Positions 1 to 7,207 of a DNA stretch of 10,850 nucleotides are shown here, in pieces. Source of the stretch: Pseudomonadota bacterium (lineage in GTDB: Bacteria; Desulfobacterota; Desulfobacteria; Desulfobacterales; Desulfobacteraceae); the NCBI GenBank assembly GCA_018812385.1, contig JAHJDU010000512.1, positions 1-10,850 on the forward strand, given 5' to 3'. Numbering within the stretch: position 1 is the first letter of the stretch; every line of letters begins with the position of its first letter. A program made the position numbers and the translations under genes. Under the pieces are notes generated by a model. The model saw only the letters and a list, made by a program, of their open reading frames with translations. It did no database searches and was not told the origin of the DNA.

Positions 1-15
1 CCGGCTTAAAGCCGG
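1..15. repeat. short GC-rich inverted repeat at the left edge
   Basis: CCGGC at 1-5 and GCCGG at 11-15 form a perfect 5-bp stem around a TTAAA loop, and the sequence after it is T-rich (TGGTTGTTT). It lies about 28 nt before ugpB. It could be the tail of a terminator for an upstream gene or a structure in the ugp leader; the window edge cuts off whatever would decide this. No promoter for ugpB can be identified in the 43 nt available. Confidence 0.4.
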
Positions 16-30
16 TGGTTGTTTAGTTAG

Positions 31-40
31 AGGGGAGGGG
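31..40 (+). promoter_or_regulatory. ribosome-binding site of ugpB
   Basis: AGGGGAGGGG sits directly before the ATG at 44. It offers two purine-rich Shine-Dalgarno registers, with spacing of about 8 and 3 nt. This is strong for an abundant periplasmic binding protein and supports the start at 44. Confidence 0.6.
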
Positions 41-43
41 AAA

Positions 44-1357
44 ATGAAAAGGTATAGATTGTTTTTAATAATTGCGGTTTTTGTTCTTGGTTTTTCAGTG
101 ACGACTGCCCAGGCGATTACTGAGATAAACTGGTGGCATGCCCATGGTGGACGGCTTGGAGAAAAGGTGAATGCCATAGCCGAAGATTTTAACAATTTGC
201 AGAACAAGTATAAAGTGGTTGCAACATATAAGGGAAACTATGCAGATACAATGACGGCTGGAATTGCTGCCTTTCGTTCAAAAAATCCACCACACATCCT
301 TCAGGTGTTTGAGGTGGGAACCGCAACTATGATGGCTGCAAAGGGAGCTGTCAAGCCTGTTTATGAGGTAATGGGTGAATCAGGGCTTCCGTTTGATCCA
401 AACGTTTATCTGTCTACAGTTACCAGTTACTACACAACCAGTGAGGGGAAGATGCTGTCCATGCCATTTAACAGCTCAACACCTATCCTCTACTATAATG
501 TGGATGCCTTTAAAAAGGCAGGGCTTGATCCGGACAAACCGCCAAAAACCTGGCCAGAGGTGGCAGATTATTCAAAAAAACTGGTTGAAGCCGGCTATTC
601 CGGTTTCTCAACTGCCTGGATATCCTGGATCCAATTGGAAAACTTCAGCGCATGGCATAATGTCCCAATCGGCACAAAAGAAAACGGCTTTGCCGGGCTG
701 GATACGGAATTTATTTTTAATAGTCCTTTGCATGTAAAGCATATTCAACAATTGGCTGATTGGCAAAAGGAAAAGATTTTTGTATATGGTGGGCGACGTA
801 ACCTGGGAAATGCCAAGTTTTCTTCCGGAGAAGTGGCCATGTACACGGAATCCTCAGCAGGCTATGCAGGGTTTAAGAAAACATGCGAGTTTGAGTTCAG
901 AACCAGTATGCTCCCCTATTGGCCGGATGTGCCCGGTGCTCCTCAAAACACTATCATTGGAGGGGCAAGTCTCTGGGTGATGGCAGGACATTCACCAGAA
1001 GCATACACAGGAGTTGCCACGTTTTTTACCTATCTCTCATCCCCTGCTGTTCAGGCTGACTGGCATCAATTCACGGGATATCTGCCAATCACCACTGATG
1101 CATACTATCTGACTAAGGGGCAGGGTGTTTATGAGAAAATACCTGGGATGGAAACTGCGTTAAAGCAGATGACGTTAAATAAACCTACAAGCAATTCCAA
1201 GGGTGTAAGATTTGGTAACTTTGTTCAAATGCGCGATGTAGTTTATAGCGAATTAGAGGCCATTTTTGTTGGCGAGAAAACTGCCCAGCAGGGTCTGGAC
1301 AACGCAGTCAAGGAAGGAAACAAGTTGCTGCGTAAATTTGAAAAGGCAAATAATTAG
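44..1357 (+). CDS. ugpB: sn-glycerol-3-phosphate ABC transporter, periplasmic substrate-binding protein UgpB
   Basis: This is the periplasmic receptor that captures sn-glycerol-3-phosphate (and, in characterised family members, glycerophosphodiesters) and delivers it to the UgpA/UgpE channel. The 437-residue length matches the family. Residues 1-24 are a Sec signal peptide: KRYR, a long hydrophobic core, then a cut after AQA. The mature protein begins with the typical INWWHA strand. The most diagnostic stretch is about residues 62-105, with YKGNY, DTMTAGIAAFR, PPHILQVFEVGTATMMAAKGA and KPVYEVM, which closely matches UgpB proteins rather than generic sugar-binding relatives. PFNSSTPILYYN and GGASLWVM are further family signatures. 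It is the first gene of a five-gene operon. A large hairpin follows it, consistent with higher expression than the permease genes. Ligand specificity between glycerol-3-phosphate and glycerophosphocholine cannot be read directly. Function is confident; the exact substrate range is inferred. Confidence 0.93.
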   Translation: MKRYRLFLIIAVFVLGFSVTTAQAITEINWWHAHGGRLGEKVNAIAEDFNNLQNKYKVVATYKGNYADTMTAGIAAFRSKNPPHILQVFEVGTATMMAAKGAVKPVYEVMGESGLPFDPNVYLSTVTSYYTTSEGKMLSMPFNSSTPILYYNVDAFKKAGLDPDKPPKTWPEVADYSKKLVEAGYSGFSTAWISWIQLENFSAWHNVPIGTKENGFAGLDTEFIFNSPLHVKHIQQLADWQKEKIFVYGGRRNLGNAKFSSGEVAMYTESSAGYAGFKKTCEFEFRTSMLPYWPDVPGAPQNTIIGGASLWVMAGHSPEAYTGVATFFTYLSSPAVQADWHQFTGYLPITTDAYYLTKGQGVYEKIPGMETALKQMTLNKPTSNSKGVRFGNFVQMRDVVYSELEAIFVGEKTAQQGLDNAVKEGNKLLRKFEKANN

Positions 1358-1371
1358 CGATAAATGATCAG

Positions 1372-1408
1372 GGCTGAACTTACTCATTTTTTATGGGTAA
1401 GTTCAGCC
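1372..1408 (+). repeat. intergenic hairpin between ugpB and ugpA (mRNA stabiliser / partial terminator)
   Basis: GGCTGAACTTAC at 1372-1383 is perfectly complementary to GTAAGTTCAGCC at 1397-1408. The stem extends inward by four more pairs (one a T-G wobble) to a TTTTT loop at 1388-1392, giving about 16 bp. No long T-tract follows (ATCTCTCGATA), so it is a poor intrinsic terminator. In binding-protein operons such hairpins usually protect the upstream message or cause partial termination, raising binding protein over permease. That role is inferred here. Confidence 0.75.
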
Positions 1409-1424
1409 ATCTCTCGATATTTCT

Positions 1425-1430
1425 AAAGGA
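1425..1430 (+). promoter_or_regulatory. ribosome-binding site of ugpA
   Basis: AAAGGA lies 6 nt before the ATG at 1437 and downstream of the intergenic hairpin, so it stays accessible when the hairpin is folded. It supports the chosen start. Confidence 0.55.
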
Positions 1431-1436
1431 CTTCCC

Positions 1437-2318
1437 ATGGAAAAGCGAGTAGTCTTCAAGCATAAATTTTTTCCCTATTTTTTGATCGCACCGCAAATTA
1501 TCATAACCCTTGTTTTTTTTATCTGGCCAGCATCCCAGGCAATATATCAATCTGTCCTGCAGGAAGATGCCTTTGGGCTTTCAAGTAAATTTGTCGGTTT
1601 AGATAATTTTGCTTATATCTTTACTGATGAGATCTATCTTAACTCCATATATGTAACCATAATTTTCAGTTTTTTTGTTGCAGCCATTGCCATGTCTGTT
1701 TCTCTACTCTTAGCGACCATGGCTGACCGTGTTATTAAGGGTGCTACAACGTATAAAACTCTAATCATATGGCCTTATGCCGTGGCCCCTGCTGTAGCTG
1801 GAGTATTGTGGTATTTTCTTTTTAATCCAACTGTAGGGATTGTCGCCATTTATTTGAAAATCTATGGATATGACTGGAACCACAGCCTGAATGGGGGGCA
1901 GGCAATGTTTCTTGTGATCATTACAGCGGCCTGGCGGGAAATCTCCTATAATTTTTTATTTTTTCTGGCCGGGCTACAGTCAATCCCCAAGCCTTTTATA
2001 GAAGCAGCTGCAATTGATGGTGCTTCACCTTTAAAACGATTCTGGACGATAACCTTTCCTCTATTGTCTCCGACGACTTTCTTTTTAATTGTAATGAATG
2101 TTGTTTATGCTTTTTTCGATACCTTTGGTGTGATCCATGTGATCACTGGTGGCGGACCAAATTATGCAACAAATATCATGGTTTTTAAAGTATACCATGA
2201 TGGCTTTCTCAGCCTTGATTTAGGTAGTTCTGCTGCTCAATCCGTAGTATTGATGATTATTGTTATCTCTCTTACTGTGGTTCAATTTCGTTATATAGAG
2301 AGAAAGGTTTACTACTAA
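1437..2318 (+). CDS. ugpA: sn-glycerol-3-phosphate ABC transporter permease UgpA
   Basis: One of the two inner-membrane subunits forming the translocation channel, of the MalF-like binding-protein-dependent permease type. The 293 residues match the usual UgpA length. About six membrane segments are visible, roughly at residues 12-33, 70-95, 108-129, 156-178, 208-230 and 264-284. The cytoplasmic EAA loop that docks on the ATPase is at about 189-208 (EAAAIDGASPLKRFWTITFP). The segment NPTVGIVAIYL near 130-140 and the late GGGPNYATNIMV motif are typical of the UgpA/MalF branch. It has its own Shine-Dalgarno site, and only 9 nt separate it from ugpE, so the two permeases are probably made together. 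No truncation or frameshift is seen. A run of eight T near 1513-1520 encodes part of the first membrane helix. Confidence 0.93.
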   Translation: MEKRVVFKHKFFPYFLIAPQIIITLVFFIWPASQAIYQSVLQEDAFGLSSKFVGLDNFAYIFTDEIYLNSIYVTIIFSFFVAAIAMSVSLLLATMADRVIKGATTYKTLIIWPYAVAPAVAGVLWYFLFNPTVGIVAIYLKIYGYDWNHSLNGGQAMFLVIITAAWREISYNFLFFLAGLQSIPKPFIEAAAIDGASPLKRFWTITFPLLSPTTFFLIVMNVVYAFFDTFGVIHVITGGGPNYATNIMVFKVYHDGFLSLDLGSSAAQSVVLMIIVISLTVVQFRYIERKVYY

Positions 2319-2327
2319 GGAGTTATT

Positions 2328-3170
2328 ATGGTTGAACACAGGCCCTGGTTAACTTTTTTAACCCATGCGATTCTAATTTGCGGGATGCTGCTTCTTGTCA
2401 TTCCCATTTATGTGACATTTGTCGCCTCATCTCACTCGCTTGATGAAATAACATCAAATTTTTCTCTTTTACCAGGAACTCATCTGGTAGAAAATTACAA
2501 GAGCGCTCTAAGTGTGGGTCCAAGGGATGTGGGAGCAACAGTTGGAACAATGATGCTAAACAGCCTTATAATGGCCCTTGGCATAACCTTTGGTAAAATT
2601 ATTATTGCACTGTTAGCTGCTTATGCAATTGTCTATTTCAAATTTCGTTTCCGCATGTTTTTTTTCTGGCTCATTTTTATAACATTAATGTTGCCAGTGG
2701 AGGTTAGAATTTTGCCAACTTACAAGGTTGCAGCGGATTTGAAACTGCTTGATTCTTATTCCGGCCTGATTTTTCCCTTGATTGCTTCGGCTACGGCCAC
2801 TTTTCTTTTTCGTCAATTTTTTATGACTATACCGGATGAATTGTGTGAGGCAGTAAAGATTGATGGCGGAGGACCGATCCGCTTCTTTTTTGATATTCTT
2901 TTACCCATGTCCCGTACCTCTATTGCCGCCTTATTTGTAATCCTATTTATTTATGGGTGGAATCAGTATCTGTGGCCATTATTGATTACAACGGATGAAA
3001 ATTATTATACTCTTTTAATAGGAATTAAACGGATGCTGGATGTAGGCGAAGGCCAGGCAGAATGGCAAATTATCATGGCCTCTACCATATTGGCTATGAT
3101 TCCTCCAGTTCTTATCGTTATTTTTATGCAGAAACAGTTTGTTAAAGGGATGACTGAGACCGAAAAATAA
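2328..3170 (+). CDS. ugpE: sn-glycerol-3-phosphate ABC transporter permease UgpE
   Basis: The second channel subunit, of the MalG-like type, pairing with UgpA. The 280 residues equal the family norm. It begins VEHRPWLTFLTH, a recognisable UgpE N-terminus, with membrane segments at about 10-31, 74-100, 108-124, 138-163, 197-218 and 246-266. The EAA coupling loop is at 174-193 and reads EAVKIDGGGPIRFFFDILLP. The sequence WNQYLWPLLIT near 211-221 and a C-terminal FVKGMTE are typical of the MalG/UgpE branch. AAGGAG lies about 6 nt before the ATG. The gene is 9 nt after ugpA and 10 nt before ugpC, so it sits in the tightly packed core of the operon. Assignment as UgpE rather than a generic sugar permease rests on family-like N-terminal wording plus operon order. 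Confidence 0.92.
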   Translation: MVEHRPWLTFLTHAILICGMLLLVIPIYVTFVASSHSLDEITSNFSLLPGTHLVENYKSALSVGPRDVGATVGTMMLNSLIMALGITFGKIIIALLAAYAIVYFKFRFRMFFFWLIFITLMLPVEVRILPTYKVAADLKLLDSYSGLIFPLIASATATFLFRQFFMTIPDELCEAVKIDGGGPIRFFFDILLPMSRTSIAALFVILFIYGWNQYLWPLLITTDENYYTLLIGIKRMLDVGEGQAEWQIIMASTILAMIPPVLIVIFMQKQFVKGMTETEK

Positions 3171-3180
3171 GGAAGTTATT

Positions 3181-4263
3181 ATGGCAGATGTGAGCTTAAA
3201 AAACGTTTATAAAAGTTTTGGAAAAACCGAGGTGATCCACGGCATAAGCTGTGATATTAAAGATGGAGAATTTATTGTTATTTTAGGCCCCTCAGGTTGT
3301 GGAAAATCCACCTTGCTCAGAATGGTTGCTGGACTTGAGGTTATAACAAAAGGGGATATTTCCATTAATGGTGCAGTGGTGAATAATTTAGAGCCGGCTG
3401 AGAGAGATATAGCCATGGTATTCCAAAATTATGCTCTCTATCCCCATATGACTGTCTTTAAAAATATGGCATATGGGCTCAAGATCAGGAAAATGCCAAA
3501 GGCTGAAATTAAAAAAAGGGTATTTGACGCTGCAAAAATCCTGGAAATTACAGAGCTTCTGGACCGTAAGCCCAGACAGCTTTCAGGTGGTCAACGTCAG
3601 CGTGTTGCAATGGGGCGGTGTATTGTCCGGGAACCCAAAATCTTTCTTTTTGATGAACCCTTAAGCAATCTTGATGCAAAACTTCGTGTACAGATGCGGC
3701 TTGAAATAAGGAAGCTCCAGGAAAATTTGAATATTACGAGTATCTATGTTACCCATGACCAGATAGAGGCAATGACGCTTGGGGACCGGATGATTGTCAT
3801 GGACAATGGTTATGCAGTACAAATAGGCACACCTTTAGAAATTTATGAAAACCCTGCCACAAGGTTTGTAGCAGGGTTTATCGGTTCGCCGGCCATGAAT
3901 TTTCTGGCAGCTAGATTGAGCGCTGATGGAAAACAGGTTGAACTGCGTGGGGGTATCAGTTTTTTCATTCAAAATGGAGACGTTCCCAATCAAGGCGGCC
4001 AAGAGATTATCCTGGGGATTAGACCTGAGCATTTTATTCTTGCAGAATCAAAAAAGGCTATGATGCATTTAACTATTGACCACATTGAAATACTTGGAGC
4101 AGACACGCTGGTCTATGGTCATTTTGGAGAAGATAAAACCCTGTTAACCCTTCGTCTCCCTGCAGTGCATCATTTTAAAAGAAACACAGTTTTAGACCTT
4201 ATTGTTTCCTCGAAAAATCTGCATTTTTTTGATAAGGAAAGTGGAAAACGTATAGAGAGATAG
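3181..4263 (+). CDS. ugpC: sn-glycerol-3-phosphate ABC transporter ATP-binding protein UgpC
   Basis: The cytoplasmic ATPase that powers the UgpABE importer. Every nucleotide-binding motif is intact: Walker A GPSGCGKST at 36-44, Q-loop Gln82 in FQNYALYPHM, signature LSGGQRQR at 134-141, Walker B IFLFDEP ending at 160, D-loop LSNLDA just after it, and the switch His192 in THDQ. The C-terminal third, from about 236, is the TOBE/regulatory domain of the MalK-UgpC group, with the GSPAMNF and GIRPEH signatures. The 360 residues match E. coli-like UgpC (about 356). MalK-type ATPases can be shared among transporters, so serving another sugar importer cannot be excluded, but the gene order favours a dedicated role. 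AAGGAAG precedes the ATG at 3181. The TAG stop at 4261-4263 is followed in the same frame by about 33 open codons (see the small ORF at 4267). Confidence 0.93.
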   Translation: MADVSLKNVYKSFGKTEVIHGISCDIKDGEFIVILGPSGCGKSTLLRMVAGLEVITKGDISINGAVVNNLEPAERDIAMVFQNYALYPHMTVFKNMAYGLKIRKMPKAEIKKRVFDAAKILEITELLDRKPRQLSGGQRQRVAMGRCIVREPKIFLFDEPLSNLDAKLRVQMRLEIRKLQENLNITSIYVTHDQIEAMTLGDRMIVMDNGYAVQIGTPLEIYENPATRFVAGFIGSPAMNFLAARLSADGKQVELRGGISFFIQNGDVPNQGGQEIILGIRPEHFILAESKKAMMHLTIDHIEILGADTLVYGHFGEDKTLLTLRLPAVHHFKRNTVLDLIVSSKNLHFFDKESGKRIER

Positions 4264-4266
4264 GAG

Positions 4267-4365
4267 ATGAATATTTTTATGATCCGGTTTCTATTTGTTA
4301 TACTGCTGTTAGAAAACGATACCTTTATAAAAAAGAATGTTTCATGGGAGGAACTATGGACATAA
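4267..4365 (+). CDS. possible small hydrophobic ORF overlapping the glpQ start
   Basis: An open frame of 32 codons starts at ATG 4267, with a second in-frame ATG at 4279, and stops at 4363-4365, inside the phosphodiesterase gene whose ATG is at 4356. The product would be short, with a hydrophobic core (RFLFVILLL) and a charged tail (ENDTFIKKNVSWEEL). AGGAG at 4262-4266 is too close to 4267 but 12 nt before 4279, so neither start is ideal. The frame is the same as that of ugpC, directly after its TAG stop, so it may simply be an open remnant. If translated, the overlap would let ribosomes couple to glpQ. I recognise no family, and chance openness over this length is quite possible. Confidence 0.2.
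   Translation: MNIFMIRFLFVILLLENDTFIKKNVSWEELWT
4347..4352 (+). promoter_or_regulatory. ribosome-binding site that sets the phosphodiesterase start
   Basis: GGAGGA ends 3 nt before ATG 4356. The in-frame ATG at 4344 overlaps this site and has no purine-rich stretch before it (AGAATGTTTC). The start at 4356, which also gives a cleaner signal peptide beginning MDIKRKK, is therefore preferred over 4344. Confidence 0.65.
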
Positions 4366-5357
4366 AACGAAAGAAAACCAAAAGACTAAGCATAATAATA
4401 TTCTTTATATTTTCTTTCATTTTCTTATTTATTACAACTATTAGTGCTATAGCTTACGATCTAAACATCATTGGTCATAGAGGGGCGGCCGGACTCTTGC
4501 CGGAAAATACGTTGGCAGGATTTAAAAAAGCTATGGAAATAGGAGTTGATGCCATCGAATTGGATATCTGCCTTACATCTGACAATGAGGCGGTTGTATA
4601 CCACGATTCCGGATTAAACCCTGCAATCACCAGAGATGCTAACGGAAACTGGATAAAAATAAGACACCTTATTAAAGATTTAACACTTTCAGAAGTTCAA
4701 TCTTATGATGTTGGAAAGCTGAACCGTTTGACAAAATATGCTGAAAAGTATCCAAGTCAAAAAACTGCAGAAGGGGAACGTATCCCGACCCTGCGTGATG
4801 TGATTCAGTTGGTAAAAAGAACAGACGACAAAACGCATTTATTCATTGAACTTAAGTTTTCTCCTTTAAAGCCAGAAGAGACAAAGTCACCTGAAGAAAT
4901 TTCAAACGTAGTTGCAAAGATAATCAAAGATGAAAATATCTCAGAAAGAGTAACTATTATATCTTTTGATTGGAAGATATTATCGTATTTTCAGACTATC
5001 ATGCCCCAAGTGCCGACAGGTTATGTCACAATTGCAAAAAATAATTTTGACACCATTCAAAAGGATAAACCCGGAGCTTCTCCTTGGATGGCTGGAATAG
5101 ATATTGATCAATTTGATTCAATACCAACAGCCGTAAAATCTGCAGGTGGAACTTACTGGACTACGAATTACAAGCATTCAATTGGCCATAATAAAAAAAT
5201 AACTTCAAATATAGTAGAACAAGCTCATGCTATAGGAGTTAAGGTAATTGTTTGGACACCTGATTCTAAATCAGATATGATGGAACTTATTAAAACAGGT
5301 GTCGATGGGATTACTACAAACCGGCCCGATATTGCATTGTCTCTTTTAAAAAAGTAA
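4356..5357 (+). CDS. glpQ: exported glycerophosphodiester phosphodiesterase (GlpQ-type), last gene of the ugp operon
   Basis: Hydrolyses glycerophosphodiesters such as glycerophosphocholine or glycerophosphoethanolamine to sn-glycerol-3-phosphate plus the alcohol. It belongs to the GDPD family, a TIM barrel that uses a divalent metal. Numbering from ATG 4356 (333 residues), the catalytic landmarks are HRGAAG at 41-46, PENT at 49-52, ELD at 68-70 (metal ligands Glu68, Asp70), YHD at 82-84 (second catalytic His83) and IELK with Glu165. GVDGITTNRPD is the usual C-terminal barrel motif. Residues 1-33 form a lysine-rich N-terminus and a long hydrophobic segment ending AIA, which reads as a signal peptide or, less likely, a membrane anchor. 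In E. coli the ugp operon ends with the cytoplasmic UgpQ, whereas this product resembles the longer secreted GlpQ-type enzymes. Placed after the transporter, it likely supplies its substrate in the periplasm. The coding sequence looks somewhat more AT-rich, with more ATA and AGA codons, than ugpB-C, which may hint at a separate origin. Confidence 0.9.
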   Translation: MDIKRKKTKRLSIIIFFIFSFIFLFITTISAIAYDLNIIGHRGAAGLLPENTLAGFKKAMEIGVDAIELDICLTSDNEAVVYHDSGLNPAITRDANGNWIKIRHLIKDLTLSEVQSYDVGKLNRLTKYAEKYPSQKTAEGERIPTLRDVIQLVKRTDDKTHLFIELKFSPLKPEETKSPEEISNVVAKIIKDENISERVTIISFDWKILSYFQTIMPQVPTGYVTIAKNNFDTIQKDKPGASPWMAGIDIDQFDSIPTAVKSAGGTYWTTNYKHSIGHNKKITSNIVEQAHAIGVKVIVWTPDSKSDMMELIKTGVDGITTNRPDIALSLLKK

Positions 5358-5422
5358 GACAAACCAAGTACGACCTCATTTTTGTATATAATATTGTTAG
5401 AAAAAGTACGAGCGATTTGAAA
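5358..5422. other. convergent intergenic region without a clear terminator
   Basis: These 65 bases separate the + strand phosphodiesterase gene from the - strand chaN-like gene. The sequence is AT-rich, with runs such as CATTTTTGTATATAAT. I find no GC-rich stem followed by a T-tract on either strand. An 8-nt direct repeat (AAGTACGA at 5366 and 5404) is the only pattern. Termination here may be Rho-dependent, or the two transcription units may overlap. Confidence 0.4.
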
Positions 5423-6448
5423 TTATAATTCATCTGATTTTTTTTTCATTTTTTGTAAAGATTTTTTGAATTCTTCACACGGGTCAGCATAGGAAACTCT
5501 CTGGGTAAACCAGAGAAAATCTGCCGGGGAAACTTTTTCAAATCCAGCAAGCTCCAGGGGAAGGACATATTCCAATAAGTCTGATGGTTCTATACTGATT
5601 TCCCTTAAAGCTACGTTGACCTGTTTAATGGTCTTATCAACTGCGGTAACCCTGTCAATCACCCCAAGGCCATACTCGGTATGCCCGCCGCCAATAATGA
5701 TGACAATGGGTCCTTTGTAATGTTGATAAAGCCGGGTGATGGATAATGCCATTTTGTCATTTCTTGCCACCCAGGTATCATACAGCCTTGATTGCATTTT
5801 TTCATTACCCATGCCGCAGTGAACGGCTTTGAAAATGGAAAACATGTAGTCTTTGTATGTCTCATCAGATAATTGTGTTGTAAAGACCTGCTCTTTTTCA
5901 ATGGGACTGATTCCGGTTATTCCTTTTCGTGTAATTCTTTTTTTCAATGTGCCTGGCAGATCAATCCCTGCCACCTGGAGTTTTTCTTTTTTAGCAAGGT
6001 TTAGGAGATCATAATAATAATTCCACATTTTATCTGACTGGGTGTCCCATCTCAGTTTTTTCCTCAGATCAATTTCAATAATTTTTTCTGTTTTTTTTGT
6101 ATGGGTCACTTTTCCGGAGTCAACAAAATTTAGCAGATCAGGTGTGTCTTCCAGGGAAAAAAATTCAAATCCAAGGGTTGGGGTTAATCCTTTTTCAATC
6201 AATCCAAGGATGACTCTTTTCTGTATATGGTGATGCTCAGGGTTGTCATGTTTTTCAGAAAGATAGATTACATCATAGGTGCTGATATTTTTTATCAGGG
6301 ATTCAAAATCTATGGCTTGATTTGATTTGGTGTTAATGATTTTTCCGATTAAAGGATCTTTTCTCATCATTGTTTTATGTGTTGTGGCGCAGGATTGAAT
6401 CAGGGACAGGGCAAAAAAAACCAGGAAAAGAAAAAACAGTCGATTCAT
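5423..6448 (-). CDS. ChaN-family lipoprotein (haem-binding/TIKI superfamily)
   Basis: A 341-residue predicted lipoprotein. The N-terminal hydrophobic stretch ends at LIQSC, putting the lipid-modified cysteine at residue 20, followed by a polar ATTHKT linker. The body matches the ChaN-like domain: VIYLSEKHDNPEHHHIQ at about 60-76 corresponds to the family's GExH-D-x-H-Q block, GFEFF lies at about 93-97, WNYYYDLLNLA near 142-152 is the conserved aromatic stretch, HCGM is near 210-213, and GGGHTEYGLGV at 253-263 is the C-terminal signature. ChaN of Campylobacter binds haem and is linked to iron uptake, and the wider superfamily includes TIKI/TraB proteins with proposed protease activity. Which applies here is unknown. 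GGAG lies 5 nt before the ATG. The gene is 48 nt downstream of the methyltransferase with no terminator between, so it is probably the last gene of that operon. No haem or iron gene is nearby. Confidence 0.82.
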   Translation of the reverse strand: MNRLFFLFLVFFALSLIQSCATTHKTMMRKDPLIGKIINTKSNQAIDFESLIKNISTYDVIYLSEKHDNPEHHHIQKRVILGLIEKGLTPTLGFEFFSLEDTPDLLNFVDSGKVTHTKKTEKIIEIDLRKKLRWDTQSDKMWNYYYDLLNLAKKEKLQVAGIDLPGTLKKRITRKGITGISPIEKEQVFTTQLSDETYKDYMFSIFKAVHCGMGNEKMQSRLYDTWVARNDKMALSITRLYQHYKGPIVIIIGGGHTEYGLGVIDRVTAVDKTIKQVNVALREISIEPSDLLEYVLPLELAGFEKVSPADFLWFTQRVSYADPCEEFKKSLQKMKKKSDEL

Positions 6449-6496
6449 TGTTGATCTCCATTAACATTAAAAAATATAAATTCAATCTATCAAACT

Positions 6497-7207
6497 TTAC
6501 AATTTTTTAAAATAGAGAACCAGGCTTTTTCCAAGGACAGGGTTCAGCAATTTATCAATGATGGCTGTTATTTTTGGTTTTTTCATTAAATCCCAGACAA
6601 GTAGTCTGTGATAAAGATTCACAGGCTTTGAATCTGTCCTGTCGGGTCCGACAAAGCATTTGAGCCACCAGAAAGGGGCATGGATACTGTGGGCATAATG
6701 GGATGCATAATGCTTTACCCCAAAAGATTCAATTGTTTTAATCAAAGATTTTTTTTTGTAGATTCTTAAATGTCCCATATTGGCGTTAAAATACTCATCT
6801 GATAAAAGCCAGCAGATTTTCTCCGGCCAGAATCTAGGGACACTGACAGCAAGAATTTTTTTGGACTTTAAAATCCTGACAAGCTCAGATATGGCCCTTG
6901 CATCATCCAGGATATGTTCCAGAACTTCAGAACATATAACTGAATCAAAACTTCTGTTTTTAAAGGGCAGCTTTGTCACATCCATACAGGAAAGATCAAC
7001 GCTTTTGCAGCTAAGATCATTTAGTGCCTGATGAAATTCTATTTTTTTTTTAGTTTCAATAAGGTTTTTAAAAATAAAATCCGCTCCAATGCATATGGTG
7101 CCATTTTGTTGGCAGGCCTTTATGGTATGCCGGCCTTCACCACATCCGATGTCAAGGATTCTGTCTTCAGGAAGAATATCAAGCTTTCTAAAATCAATGG
7201 TAATCAT
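6497..7207 (-). CDS. class I SAM-dependent methyltransferase
   Basis: A small-molecule or glycoconjugate methyltransferase of the Methyltransf_11 type, 236 residues from the preferred start. Motif I is LDIGCGEGRHT at 18-28 (SAM glycine loop), an acidic residue follows strand 2 (GADF), the DVTKLPF block lies near 76-82, and the post-motif region FDSVICSEVLEH ends at 98. VRILKSKKILAVSVP is the typical later strand. The C-terminal half carries FWW, HAPFWWLKC and a basic tail, and I see no diagnostic substrate motif. A start at 7231 is possible, but 7207 has AGAGAG 7 nt upstream and gives a protein beginning just before the fold. It overlaps the glycosyltransferase 3' end by 14 nt, implying translational coupling. 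Its partner suggests methylation of a sugar, lipid or other glycosylated product. An alternative is a quinone/UbiE-like role, but it lacks that family's specific wording. Confidence 0.82.
   Translation of the reverse strand: MITIDFRKLDILPEDRILDIGCGEGRHTIKACQQNGTICIGADFIFKNLIETKKKIEFHQALNDLSCKSVDLSCMDVTKLPFKNRSFDSVICSEVLEHILDDARAISELVRILKSKKILAVSVPRFWPEKICWLLSDEYFNANMGHLRIYKKKSLIKTIESFGVKHYASHYAHSIHAPFWWLKCFVGPDRTDSKPVNLYHRLLVWDLMKKPKITAIIDKLLNPVLGKSLVLYFKKL

Noticed and set aside
4344..4355. Longer phosphodiesterase start at 4344.
   Set aside because: The ATG at 4344 overlaps the GGAGGA that serves the ATG at 4356, and it has no Shine-Dalgarno sequence of its own.
5366..5411. Eight-base direct repeat AAGTACGA flanking an AT-rich 30-nt stretch between the convergent genes, considered as a target-site duplication or excision scar.
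   Set aside because: The repeat is too short to be significant, there are no inverted ends or element remnants between the copies, and both neighbouring genes are intact.
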